A DNA stretch of 9,213 nt from an uncultured Pseudomonadota bacterium (GCA_903953455.1 CAJBJW010000070.1:1-9213), one strand, 5' to 3'. Positions 1 to 7,614 are shown, numbered from the stretch's first letter. The notes: a model not told the origin generated them from the sequence alone. A program made the numbers and translations.

Positions 1-428
1 GCTTTTACCGTCACAACATCGTCCACAAATTTCCCAATTAGTGCTCGTGAAATAGGTGACCCTATGGAAATACGACCTTCTTTAATATTGGCTTCATCTT
101 CACCTACAATTTGATAAGTGAATCGTTTTTCAGTATTGATATCTTCTATTTCCACTGTCGCACCAAAAACGACTTTGCCATTTGCATCCACCGTCGTGAC
201 ATCAATAACTTGTGCATTGGCCAATTTACCTTCAATTTCACCTATACGTCCTTCAGCAAAACTTTGTTGCTCTTTTGCAGCATGATATTCAGCATTTTCT
301 TTTAAATCACCGTGTGCACGTGCTTCAGAAATTGCAGTAATAATGCGTGGACGCACAACGGTTTTTAATTCTTCTAATTCTGCTTTTAATTTTTCCGCAC
401 CTTTGACAGTGAGTGGGACTTTACTCAT
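1..428 (-). CDS. greA: Transcription elongation factor GreA (3' end beyond window)
   Basis: GreA enters the secondary channel of RNA polymerase and stimulates cleavage of the RNA 3' end in backtracked complexes, so that stalled elongation can resume. The 142 codons visible align without gaps to the start of E. coli GreA (158 aa), so only about 16 C-terminal residues are missing past position 1. Residues 1-75 form the N-terminal coiled coil. Its tip motif HGDLKENAEYH carries the acidic residues D41 and E44 that help the polymerase hold catalytic magnesium. The C-terminal FKBP-like domain begins near residue 80 (motif VFGATVEIED). The ATG at 428 is preceded by GGAG (437-440) at good spacing. 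The gene lies 65 bp downstream of carB on the same strand. The carAB-greA order is common in gammaproteobacteria, so co-transcription is plausible. Confidence 0.97.
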   Translation of the reverse strand, partial: MSKVPLTVKGAEKLKAELEELKTVVRPRIITAISEARAHGDLKENAEYHAAKEQQSFAEGRIGEIEGKLANAQVIDVTTVDANGKVVFGATVEIEDINTEKRFTYQIVGEDEANIKEGRISIGSPISRALIGKFVDDVVTVK

Positions 429-454
429 TTTTGATACTCCAATAATTTGTATCA

Positions 455-482
455 TGGACGACAAATCTTACTTTGACGTCCA
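455..482 (-). other. Interrupted hairpin between carB and greA
   Basis: The arms TGGACG (455-460) and CGTCCA (477-482) are perfect complements. Inside them CAAA (462-465) pairs with TTTG (472-475) across one A-A mismatch, leaving a 6-nt loop. In carB-greA mRNA this hairpin would begin 11 nt after the carB stop codon and end 26 nt before the greA start. No U-run follows it on the minus strand, so it does not look like an intrinsic terminator in that direction. The T-rich stretch (485-499) follows it only on the plus strand. An mRNA processing or stability element, or a greA leader structure, is possible. Confidence 0.45.
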
Positions 483-493
483 CATTTTTATTC

Positions 494-3400
494 TTATTTC
501 AGACTTTTATGCAAATCCTGTAAACAATTTACATCACCCGCGTCCAGCTCACCGAGTGCAAAACAAGCTGCACGAGCTCCCGCCATCGTTGTATAGTAAG
601 TCACACGATGCTGCAATGCTTCACGGCGCATAGTGAATGAATCAGAGATGGCTTTTTTGCCTTCGGTTGTGTTAATAATCAACTGAATTTGATCGTTTTT
701 AATCATATCAACCGTATTAGGGCGTCCTTCATTGACTTTATAAACGAGCTCACATGGAAAACCGGCCTCTTTTAAAAATCTTGCCGTACCACCAGTTGCC
801 ACAATCTCATATTGTTTTTCAACAAGCATACGCGCAATTTCAGGCAACTTCACCTTATCCTTATCTCGAATACTTATCAGTACCTTACCGCAATGACTTA
901 AATCCACACCAGCAGCACGTTGTGACTTAGCAAAGGCTTCACCAAACGTTTTACCCACCCCCATAACTTCACCCGTTGATTTCATTTCGGGGCCTAGCAA
1001 AGGATCTACACCAGGGAATTTCACAAAGGGAAAAACCGCTTCTTTGACAGAAAAATAATCAGGGATACGCTCTTGCGTGACACCTTGTTGCATAAGTGTT
1101 TGCCCAACCATCACTCTTGCTGCGATTTTTGCTAGAGGATAACCCGTTGCTTTCGATACAAAAGGTGCGGTACGTGATGCACGAGGATTGACTTCTAACA
1201 CATAAATATCTTCACCTTGAATAGCAAATTGCGTATTCATCAAACCACGAACACCCAAGGCTTCGGCCATTTTAGCCACTTGTTCGCGTAATTTATCTTG
1301 CAAAGCAGGTGCTAAATCATAAGGCGGCAATGAACACGCTGAGTCGCCCGAGTGAACACCAGCCTGTTCAATATGCTCCATCAAACCACCTATTAACACA
1401 CGCTCCCCATCGTAAATGGCATCGACATCCATTTCAACCGCATCATCAAGGAAACGATCAAGCAATACAGGTGAATCATTTGACACACTGACCGCTTCTT
1501 TCATGTAACGCTGCAAACCTTCTTCATTAAACACGATCTCCATAGCGCGACCACCTAAAACATAAGATGGACGAACTACCAACGGATAGCCCAGATCACG
1601 TGCTGCGTTGATTGCTTGCTCAGTGGAACGAGCCGTTGCATTAGGCGGCTGTTTTAAGCCTAAACGCTCGAGTAATTTTTGGAAACGCTCACGATCTTCG
1701 GCTAAATCAATCGAATCTGGTGATGTACCGATAATAGGCACACCGGCTGCTTCTAAGGCACGGGCAAGTTTAAGCGGTGTTTGTCCACCGTATTGCACAA
1801 TAACACCCGTTGGCTTTTCAATATGGACAATTTCAAGTACATCTTCAAGCGTCAATGATTCAAAGTAGAGACGGTCAGACGTATCAAAATCGGTTGATAC
1901 CGTTTCAGGGTTACAGTTAACCATAATGGTTTCATAACCATCCTCACGCAAAGCAAGTGCAGCATGCACGCAGCAATAATCAAATTCAATGCCTTGTCCA
2001 ATACGATTTGGCCCACCACCAAGAATAATAATTTTTTTCTTATCAGACACACGCGCTTCACATTCTTCTTCATAAGTTGAATATAAATATGCTGTATCGG
2101 ATGAAAACTCTGCCGCGCATGAATCAATACGCTTATACACAGGACGAATATTTTGTTTATGTCGTGTATTGCGCACTTCTGTTTCAGAAGCATCAAGTAA
2201 TTTTGCTAAACGTAAATCTGAAAAACCTTTACGTTTGAGGCGATACAACTCACCCGCTTTAAGCGTTGACAATGTTTTAGTTGAAAGTGACTTTTCAGTT
2301 AAAACCAAGTCTTCCACTTGCGCTAAAAACCAAGGATCAATTTTGCTTGATTCATGTACTTCTTCAAGGCTCATGCCGCTACGAAATGCATCCGCAACAT
2401 AAAGTAGTCTATCTGGCCCTGGATGACGCATTTCACGACGCATTTTATCGCCAGCATCATCCGCATTTAAATCAACCACCTCATCAAGCCCACTAATCCC
2501 AATTTCTAAACCACGTAGGGCTTTTTGGAGTGACTCTTGGAAAGTGCGTCCAATGGCCATCACCTCACCAACGGATTTCATTTGCGTCGTTAAACGGTCA
2601 TCCGCTTGCGGAAATTTTTCAAAGGTAAAACGTGGCACTTTAACAACGACATAATCGATTGATGGCTCAAACGAAGCCGGTGTTTTACCGCCAGTAATTT
2701 CATTTTGCAATTCGTCTAGCGTATAGCCTACTGCCAATTTAGCAGCCACTTTTGCAATGGGAAAGCCTGTTGCTTTTGATGCTAATGCTGAAGATCGTGA
2801 CACGCGAGGATTCATTTCAATAATAATCATGCGTCCATCAGCAGGATTAATAGCAACCTGCACGTTAGAGCCACCTGTATCCACGCCAATCTCGCGCAAA
2901 ATGGCCAGCGATACATTACGCAGAATTTGATACTCTTTGTCTGAAAGCGTCTGTGCTGGTGCAACGGTAATTGAATCACCCGTATGAACGCCCATCGGGT
3001 CAAAATTTTCAATCGAACAAACGATAATACAATTGTCTTTTGAATCACGCACAACTTCCATTTCGTACTCTTTCCAACCTAAAACCGATTCTTCAATCAA
3101 TAATTCTTTAGTTGGTGATAAATACAACCCACGCTCACAAATCTCAACAAACTCTTCTTTGTTGTAAGCAATACCACCCCCACTTCCACCCATGGTAAAC
3201 GAAGGACGAATAACCGTCGGATAACCGACTTCTTTTTGTGCATCAAGCGCTTCTTCCATCGAATGCGCCGTTTTTGATTTCGCTACTTCAAGGCCTATGC
3301 GAGCCATTGCATCGTTGAAAAGTTGACGATCTTCCGCCATATTGATGGCTTCTTTGGTTGCGCCAATCATTTCCACGTTATATTTTGCAAGCACACCATG

Positions 3401-3712
3401 TGCATCTAAGGCTAACGCACAATTAAGAGCAGTCTGCCCGCCCATGGTAGGCAATACGGCATCTGGACGCTCTTTTGCAATAATTTTTTCAACGGTTTGC
3501 CAATCAATAGGCTCGATATAAATCGCATCCGCCATATCGGGATCGGTCATAATCGTCGCGGGATTGGAATTGACCAAAATAACGCGATACCCTTCTTCGC
3601 GCAATGCTTTGCAGGCTTGAGTACCTGAATAATCAAATTCACACGCTTGACCAATAACAATCGGCCCTGCGCCTAATAATAAAATGGATTTTATGTCGGT
3701 TCTTTTTGGCAT
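494..3712 (-). CDS. carB: Carbamoyl-phosphate synthase large subunit
   Basis: CarB uses ammonia delivered by CarA, bicarbonate and two ATP to make carbamoyl phosphate, the shared precursor of pyrimidines and arginine. The 1072-residue product is full length (E. coli 1073) and begins with the family signature MPKRTDIKSI. The two homologous ATP-grasp halves are both intact. The carboxyphosphate half is roughly residues 1-400, with RPSFTMGGSGGG near 170 and EMNPRVSRSSALASKATG near 300. The carbamoyl-phosphate half is about 553-935, with GGGPNRIGQGIEFDYCC, RPSYVLGGRAMEIV and EVNPRASRTAPFVSKATG. The oligomerisation region lies between them. The C-terminal MGS-like allosteric domain (about 936-1072) has the ATGGTA and NEGRP segments of the effector site. 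The ATG at 3712 matches the family start, but its ribosome binding site (AAGTAG) is weak. A Uma2 gene ending 54 bp upstream separates it from carA. Confidence 0.99.
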   Translation of the reverse strand: MPKRTDIKSILLLGAGPIVIGQACEFDYSGTQACKALREEGYRVILVNSNPATIMTDPDMADAIYIEPIDWQTVEKIIAKERPDAVLPTMGGQTALNCALALDAHGVLAKYNVEMIGATKEAINMAEDRQLFNDAMARIGLEVAKSKTAHSMEEALDAQKEVGYPTVIRPSFTMGGSGGGIAYNKEEFVEICERGLYLSPTKELLIEESVLGWKEYEMEVVRDSKDNCIIVCSIENFDPMGVHTGDSITVAPAQTLSDKEYQILRNVSLAILREIGVDTGGSNVQVAINPADGRMIIIEMNPRVSRSSALASKATGFPIAKVAAKLAVGYTLDELQNEITGGKTPASFEPSIDYVVVKVPRFTFEKFPQADDRLTTQMKSVGEVMAIGRTFQESLQKALRGLEIGISGLDEVVDLNADDAGDKMRREMRHPGPDRLLYVADAFRSGMSLEEVHESSKIDPWFLAQVEDLVLTEKSLSTKTLSTLKAGELYRLKRKGFSDLRLAKLLDASETEVRNTRHKQNIRPVYKRIDSCAAEFSSDTAYLYSTYEEECEARVSDKKKIIILGGGPNRIGQGIEFDYCCVHAALALREDGYETIMVNCNPETVSTDFDTSDRLYFESLTLEDVLEIVHIEKPTGVIVQYGGQTPLKLARALEAAGVPIIGTSPDSIDLAEDRERFQKLLERLGLKQPPNATARSTEQAINAARDLGYPLVVRPSYVLGGRAMEIVFNEEGLQRYMKEAVSVSNDSPVLLDRFLDDAVEMDVDAIYDGERVLIGGLMEHIEQAGVHSGDSACSLPPYDLAPALQDKLREQVAKMAEALGVRGLMNTQFAIQGEDIYVLEVNPRASRTAPFVSKATGYPLAKIAARVMVGQTLMQQGVTQERIPDYFSVKEAVFPFVKFPGVDPLLGPEMKSTGEVMGVGKTFGEAFAKSQRAAGVDLSHCGKVLISIRDKDKVKLPEIARMLVEKQYEIVATGGTARFLKEAGFPCELVYKVNEGRPNTVDMIKNDQIQLIINTTEGKKAISDSFTMRREALQHRVTYYTTMAGARAACFALGELDAGDVNCLQDLHKSLK

Positions 3713-3766
3713 TGTCTACTTACACGTTGAGTGGTTTTGTATCATTTTAAGTCTGTTATTTTTTAT

Positions 3767-4342
3767 TTAGGCAAATATCACATCGGCGTAAATCATATTT
3801 ATATCTAAAACAGCATGGTAATTTTCACAGTCAATATCGAGCGTTTCCCCTTCTTCCAAAAATGCGGTCTGCCACTGGTTTTGTGCATCTTTGACATAGT
3901 ACTCCACCTGCCTTTGATTGGCATCAACGAGCAGATAATAACGCAGACTCGGTACATGAGAATACGTCAGCCATTTTTCGCGACGATCAATGCTCGCGGT
4001 ACTCACGGAAGACACCTCAGCAATAAAACAGGGTTTTTCTTTGTAATAGGCAGCGCTATCCTCTTGATCACATACCATCATCACATCGGGAAAATAGTAA
4101 AAATCCCCTGTCAGCGCACGAAATTTCATATCACTGGCAAATACGCGACAACCATTTTTCTTCGCCCCTGCTGATGCCCTTAGTGCAAAAAAAATATTGC
4201 CCGTAATCAGGTTATGCTGTTCATTAGCGCCTGCCATCGCATGAATAGAGCCATTCACATATTCATGGCGAATTGACGTCGTTTTCTCAAATTCTAAATA
4301 CTGCGCTTCGCTAAAGTAAAGGAACTTCTCTAAAGCGCTCAT
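3767..4342 (-). CDS. Uma2 family (PD-(D/E)XK-like restriction endonuclease fold) protein
   Basis: This 191-residue protein has the layout of the Uma2 family (DUF820), a PD-(D/E)XK nuclease-fold group abundant in cyanobacteria and scattered elsewhere. Its biological role is not established. Visible family motifs are HEYVNGSIHAMAGA (E27 onward, the usual HE-Y-DG-I-AMAG segment), FPDVMMV with D86, and FIAEVSS with E109. These are followed by STASIDRREKWLTY, which has D119 and the migrated lysine K123. The putative metal-binding set E27, D86, E109 and K123 is complete, so the fold appears intact and not decayed. The ATG at 4342 is only 7 bp after the carA stop, with a weak upstream GAG, so translation coupled to carA is likely. 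It is co-oriented with carA and carB and splits the pair. No flanking repeats or transposase are seen. Family membership is confident; nuclease activity is inferred. Confidence 0.88.
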   Translation of the reverse strand: MSALEKFLYFSEAQYLEFEKTTSIRHEYVNGSIHAMAGANEQHNLITGNIFFALRASAGAKKNGCRVFASDMKFRALTGDFYYFPDVMMVCDQEDSAAYYKEKPCFIAEVSSVSTASIDRREKWLTYSHVPSLRYYLLVDANQRQVEYYVKDAQNQWQTAFLEEGETLDIDCENYHAVLDINMIYADVIFA

Positions 4343-4349
4343 GGCTTAA

Positions 4350-5471
4350 TTATCTCGCATCCATTGATGCCATAAATTCATCAAATAGCGCCTCAACATC
4401 GTGAGGACCCGGACTTGCTTCAGGATGACCTTGAAAGCTAAACGCGGGGCAATCAGTTCGCTTAATTCCCTGTAAACTGCCATCAAATAGTGAATGATAC
4501 GTTGCTATCAAATTTGAAGGCAATGTGGATTCATCAACGGCAAAGCCGTGGTTTTGACTACTAATCATCACGCGCCCTGTCGATTTTTCTTGCACGGGAT
4601 GATTACCACCATGATGCCCGAATTTCATTTTAAGCGTCTTCGCGCCACTCGCGAGCGCCAACAATTGATGGCCTAAACAAATACCAAACACGGGCGTTTT
4701 ATTCTCTAAAATAGTTTTAATCGCTTCAATGGCATACGTACATGGCTCAGGATCACCCGGACCGTTGGATAAAAATACACCATCGGGTTTTAGCGATAAT
4801 ACTGCCGCCGCAGGCGTTTTAGCAGGAACAACTGTTACGCGGCACCCACGATTAGCGAGTAGACGCAAGATATTACGTTTAATCCCAAAATCATACGCGA
4901 CAACGTGCTTCGTTAAATTCTGAGCAGGCAAATGTCCGTGACGCAAATCCCATGTATTTTCGGTCCACTCATAAATCTCAGTGGTCGACACTTCTTTTGC
5001 TAAATCGAGTCCTTTTAAACCAGAAAATGCATCAATAGCGGCTTTTGCTTGCTCTATAGACGCATTCTCACCTGCAATAATACAGCCGCGTTGAGCTCCT
5101 TTATCTCGAAGTAAGCGCGTTAATTTACGCGTATCAATATCAGCAATCGCCACCACGTTATTATCAAGCAAATATTGATGCAGTGTTTTTTCACTTCGCC
5201 AATTACTTACAAGCAACGGTAAATCGCGAATCACAAGACCACTTGCGAAAACACCTCGCGATTCATCATCTTCACTTGTTGTACCCACATTGCCAATATG
5301 AGGATAAGTTAATGTTACAATTTGCTGGGCATAGGAGGGATCACTGAGAATTTCTTGATAACCTGTTAGCGCGGTGTTAAAAACGACCTCACCGACACTT
5401 AAGCCTTCAGCGCCTATGGATATACCCGTAAATATACTGCCATCTTCTAACACTAATTGTGCGGAATTCAT
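4350..5471 (-). CDS. carA: Carbamoyl-phosphate synthase small subunit (glutaminase)
   Basis: CarA hydrolyses glutamine and channels the ammonia to CarB. The product is 373 residues (E. coli 382). The N-terminal CPSase small-chain domain (about 1-150) carries LVLEDGSIFTG, GEVVFNTALTGYQEIL and PSYAQQIVTLTYPHIGNVGT. The C-terminal class I glutamine amidotransferase domain starts near residue 188 (HVVAYDFGIKRNILR) and contains NGPGDP. Its catalytic triad is C265 in FGICLGHQ, and H349 and E351 in FQGHPEASPGPHD. I chose the ATG at 5471 because homology begins there and AAGGA stands 10 nt before it. A longer in-frame start at 5519 would read into the leader hairpin. The Uma2 gene follows after 7 bp. 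The 128-bp upstream gap holds a candidate promoter and a strong hairpin. Confidence 0.98.
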   Translation of the reverse strand: MNSAQLVLEDGSIFTGISIGAEGLSVGEVVFNTALTGYQEILSDPSYAQQIVTLTYPHIGNVGTTSEDDESRGVFASGLVIRDLPLLVSNWRSEKTLHQYLLDNNVVAIADIDTRKLTRLLRDKGAQRGCIIAGENASIEQAKAAIDAFSGLKGLDLAKEVSTTEIYEWTENTWDLRHGHLPAQNLTKHVVAYDFGIKRNILRLLANRGCRVTVVPAKTPAAAVLSLKPDGVFLSNGPGDPEPCTYAIEAIKTILENKTPVFGICLGHQLLALASGAKTLKMKFGHHGGNHPVQEKSTGRVMISSQNHGFAVDESTLPSNLIATYHSLFDGSLQGIKRTDCPAFSFQGHPEASPGPHDVEALFDEFMASMDAR

Positions 5472-5497
5472 TAAAGTACGTTCCTTCTTATAAGCAA

Positions 5498-5527
5498 AAC
5501 GGGATGCCCCTAAAGACACATCCCGTT
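5498..5527 (-). terminator. Perfect 9-bp hairpin in the carA leader (terminator or attenuator-like)
   Basis: AACGGGATG (5498-5506) and CATCCCGTT (5519-5527) are perfect inverted repeats around a 12-nt loop. On the minus-strand RNA the stem is GC-rich in the middle and ends in UU followed by UUGCUU, a short, imperfect U-run. It lies 72 bp after the peptidase stop codon and 26 nt before the carA ATG. It could therefore terminate the upstream transcript. If carA is transcribed from the candidate promoter at 5545-5573, it would be a leader structure able to attenuate carA. The repeat is seen directly; its role is inferred. Confidence 0.6.
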
Positions 5528-5544
5528 GTTAAAAATCTTTGGCA

Positions 5545-5573
5545 ACTATACAAAATTATGCCAGTTTGGTCAT
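5545..5573 (-). promoter_or_regulatory. Candidate sigma-70-type promoter of carA
   Basis: Read on the minus strand, ATGACC (5568-5573, 4 of 6 matches to TTGACA) is followed after exactly 17 bp by TATAGT (5545-5550, 5 of 6 matches to TATAAT). Transcription would start near 5538, giving a leader of about 67 nt that includes the whole 5498-5527 hairpin. Placement between the peptidase stop and carA fits a carA promoter, but in AT-rich DNA such matches also arise by chance. Confidence 0.4.
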
Positions 5574-5599
5574 TAATAATTTTTAAATTTATCACTCTT

Positions 5600-6583
5600 T
5601 TAGTGATGCGCATGTCGTGCATGACGGGGTTTAAGTTTAATTGATTTCGCTAAAGATCGCCCTTTACCTCGATGCGACTTATGATGCGTAGACTCATGCT
5701 CTTCACTGTGCGCAGCACCGCCACCGCACTCTAACTGATGAGGCGGAATACCTGCATTACTCGTCGCCATCGTATTAATATTCCCTTGTACTGCGTAATC
5801 ATTTGCAAAACCATGATTCATCTGATTAATCATTAAATTATAGCGCTCAACACTCGTATGTCCGCCCAAAACCACGCCTATTAAATGTCGCCCTTGCTGA
5901 GTCGCCGCGCTAATTAGATTGTAACCTGATGCACAAGTAAAACCGGTTTTCATCCCTTCAGCACCTTCATACGTTGCCGTGAATTTATTGATACCTTGCC
6001 ATTCACGTCCTTTGAATTGAAAGCTATGTGCGGCAAAATAGCTGTAATATTCTGGAAACTGTTTCTGTATTTTCCACGCTAGCACCGCCATGTCACGGGC
6101 GGTAGTCACTTGCCAATCGTTAGGCAACCCTGTTGCATTCATGAAATACGTATTATACATACCCATCGAGTGTGCTTTTGCTGTCATGCGTACAGCGAAA
6201 TTATCTTCTGTTACCGCTAAATGCTCGGCGAGTACTACCGTTGCATCATTCGCAGAGCGCGTAATGATAGCTAAAATGGCTTCTTCAACAGTCAAATGCT
6301 CACCGTGATGCAATCCTAATTTACTATTAGGTTGATCTGAAGCATGTTCAGAAGTACGCATGACATCGTGGAGATGAATTTGCTGATTGCTTAACGCATC
6401 AAAAGTGACATAAAGCGTCATCAATTTAGTCAATGAAGCAGGATACCACGCGTGCTTTGCATCGACTTCGTGAAGGACATTGCCATTGTTTGCATCAATT
6501 AAAATAGCGGCATGACGCGCATAACTCATTTGCGAAGCGAACACTAAACACAACGCATTGAGCATAAGTAAAAAAGATTTCAC
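5600..6583 (-). CDS. Secreted D-alanyl-D-alanine carboxypeptidase-type serine peptidase (S11 family)
   Basis: Peptidase S11 enzymes (low-molecular-weight penicillin-binding proteins) trim the terminal D-Ala of peptidoglycan stem peptides in the periplasm. The three active-site motifs are all present: SLTK with the nucleophile in PASLTKLMT, SAN in TRSANDATVVLAE, and KTG in GMKTGFTCASGYN. With the GTG at 6583 the protein is 327 aa and opens with a clean signal peptide, MKSFLLMLNALCLVFASQMSYA, likely cut after the final A. An upstream TTG at 6598 would add five residues; neither start has a strong ribosome binding site. The PBP5-type C-terminal beta domain and amphipathic anchor are absent. Instead the last ~40 residues are low-complexity and rich in His, Lys and Arg, ending RHARHAHH. 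It sits close behind the GH17-like gene. Endopeptidase activity (PBP7-like) is an alternative to carboxypeptidase. Confidence 0.9.
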   Translation of the reverse strand: MKSFLLMLNALCLVFASQMSYARHAAILIDANNGNVLHEVDAKHAWYPASLTKLMTLYVTFDALSNQQIHLHDVMRTSEHASDQPNSKLGLHHGEHLTVEEAILAIITRSANDATVVLAEHLAVTEDNFAVRMTAKAHSMGMYNTYFMNATGLPNDWQVTTARDMAVLAWKIQKQFPEYYSYFAAHSFQFKGREWQGINKFTATYEGAEGMKTGFTCASGYNLISAATQQGRHLIGVVLGGHTSVERYNLMINQMNHGFANDYAVQGNINTMATSNAGIPPHQLECGGGAAHSEEHESTHHKSHRGKGRSLAKSIKLKPRHARHAHH

Positions 6584-6612
6584 GCGGGACTGTCTCAATG
6601 AAATAAATAAAT

Positions 6613-7590
6613 TTAGGGGTTAAGATGCAATAAAGAAGTATGGCATGTATAAGGTGGCAGACTATCACAAAGCCCCCAGTAACGACCAGTCTCCCCTTCT
6701 TCATCGGGTTTCCAATTTTCTGAGAAAGCTTCAAATGCCACACCAGAAATCGCTTTTTGTTTTAATTTTTTAAATGTTTTCTCAATCACGTCGTGCTGAT
6801 TTTCATCACTTGCACTGGCACACGATACGCCGGTTTTACTATTCGATTGTACTGTATTGTGAGGCGCATTTGGCCAGCCAAATTCTGTTAAAATAACCTC
6901 TTTATCGGGATGTGTTTTTTTCACTTCTTGCCATCGTGCCAAATGAAAATCCGCTGCGTTTTGCGCAGAAACACACGGAAATAAACCGGAATGTTTATTC
7001 TCCCACCATGGAAATACATTAATCCCAATCCAGTCTACTTGCGCACTAAATTGATTTTGATGGCACGGTTGTTCTCGATTACACCATTCCCACCATGTAT
7101 CGATCACACCTATTGGCTGCGATACTTTCGCTTCACGTAAGGCGTTTAGGCAACGCTCGGTTTCACTATCAAACGCATAATCATGACGTGTTCGCAACTC
7201 AGAGCCACAACTTAACCGAATAATGGTATCAGGATATTGCTTTGCTAAAGCAATGCCGTGCGAAATGGAATCCGTATTCACGTTTTTATCTTTATCCATC
7301 CACAAAATCGCAATTACTTTAATGCCATGTTGCTTTGCAATGGGAAAAATAGCCTCTAAACCGTTTAAAACACCATACGTCATAATACATCGAAATGGCG
7401 TTTGCGTGGCAATATTCCCAAGCAATGACTCAATTAACGCTTTATTAGGCGGTGGGCCATTATTAGGTGAAAGATTATTCACATAAGGGCTAAATGCCAC
7501 ACATTGCATTGGCGATGATACATTTTTGGCTTCACTTTGCACACTATGAAATAGAAATGTCACTAACATTAGCCAGAATAATTGTTTCAT
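6613..7590 (-). CDS. Secreted GH17-like glycoside hydrolase (beta-1,3-glucanase or transglycosylase type)
   Basis: The 325-residue product resembles the GH17 (beta/alpha)8-barrel enzymes that cleave or rearrange beta-1,3-glucans. It starts with a signal peptide (MKQLFWLMLVTFLFHSVQSEA) and is probably periplasmic or exported. FSPYVNNLSPNNGPPP is the usual barrel entry. E131 in CGSELRTRH sits where the family has its GNE acid/base glutamate. E236 in ILTEFGWPN is the likely nucleophile. AFSENWKPDEEGETGRYWGL matches the C-terminal family motif (typically DEPWK...HWGL). The acid/base motif has Ser in place of the usual Asn. Ten cysteines in the mature part suggest disulfides. I chose the ATG at 7590 because the signal peptide begins there and GAG precedes it by 4 nt; a TTG at 7599 is the alternative. 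The substrate is unknown. The peptidase gene follows within 29 bp, so they probably share a transcript. Confidence 0.8.
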   Translation of the reverse strand: MKQLFWLMLVTFLFHSVQSEAKNVSSPMQCVAFSPYVNNLSPNNGPPPNKALIESLLGNIATQTPFRCIMTYGVLNGLEAIFPIAKQHGIKVIAILWMDKDKNVNTDSISHGIALAKQYPDTIIRLSCGSELRTRHDYAFDSETERCLNALREAKVSQPIGVIDTWWEWCNREQPCHQNQFSAQVDWIGINVFPWWENKHSGLFPCVSAQNAADFHLARWQEVKKTHPDKEVILTEFGWPNAPHNTVQSNSKTGVSCASASDENQHDVIEKTFKKLKQKAISGVAFEAFSENWKPDEEGETGRYWGLCDSLPPYTCHTSLLHLNP

Positions 7591-7614
7591 CACACTCAAA
7601 TTAAGGTTTAACTT

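Noticed and set aside
1852..2196. 114-residue minus-strand reading frame inside carB, and other long frames within carB (for example 343-633, 1608-1868, 2827-3054)
   Set aside because: They lie in alternative frames of strongly conserved carB or greA codons, have no recognisable family motifs and no suitable ribosome binding sites.
3713..3766. Separate carB promoter (TTGCCT with TAAAAT)
   Set aside because: The spacing is 19 bp and it overlaps the Uma2 stop region. The match is no better than chance in such AT-rich DNA.
3815..4174. 119-residue plus-strand frame antisense to the Uma2 gene
   Set aside because: It mirrors the Uma2 coding frame, which shows clear family motifs, while the antisense translation shows none.
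3767..4342. Uma2 gene as part of an insertion element
   Set aside because: No terminal inverted repeats, target duplication or transposase are visible on either side, and its base composition does not stand out by eye.
5472..5519. Longer carA reading frame starting at 5519
   Set aside because: Homology to CarA begins at the ATG at 5471, which has a good ribosome binding site. The extra 16 residues would be encoded by the leader hairpin.
5510..5521. Tiny ATG-TGT-CTT-TAG reading frame in the carA leader hairpin as a leader peptide
   Set aside because: It is only three codons, lacks a ribosome binding site and has no codons meaningful for pyrimidine or arginine sensing.
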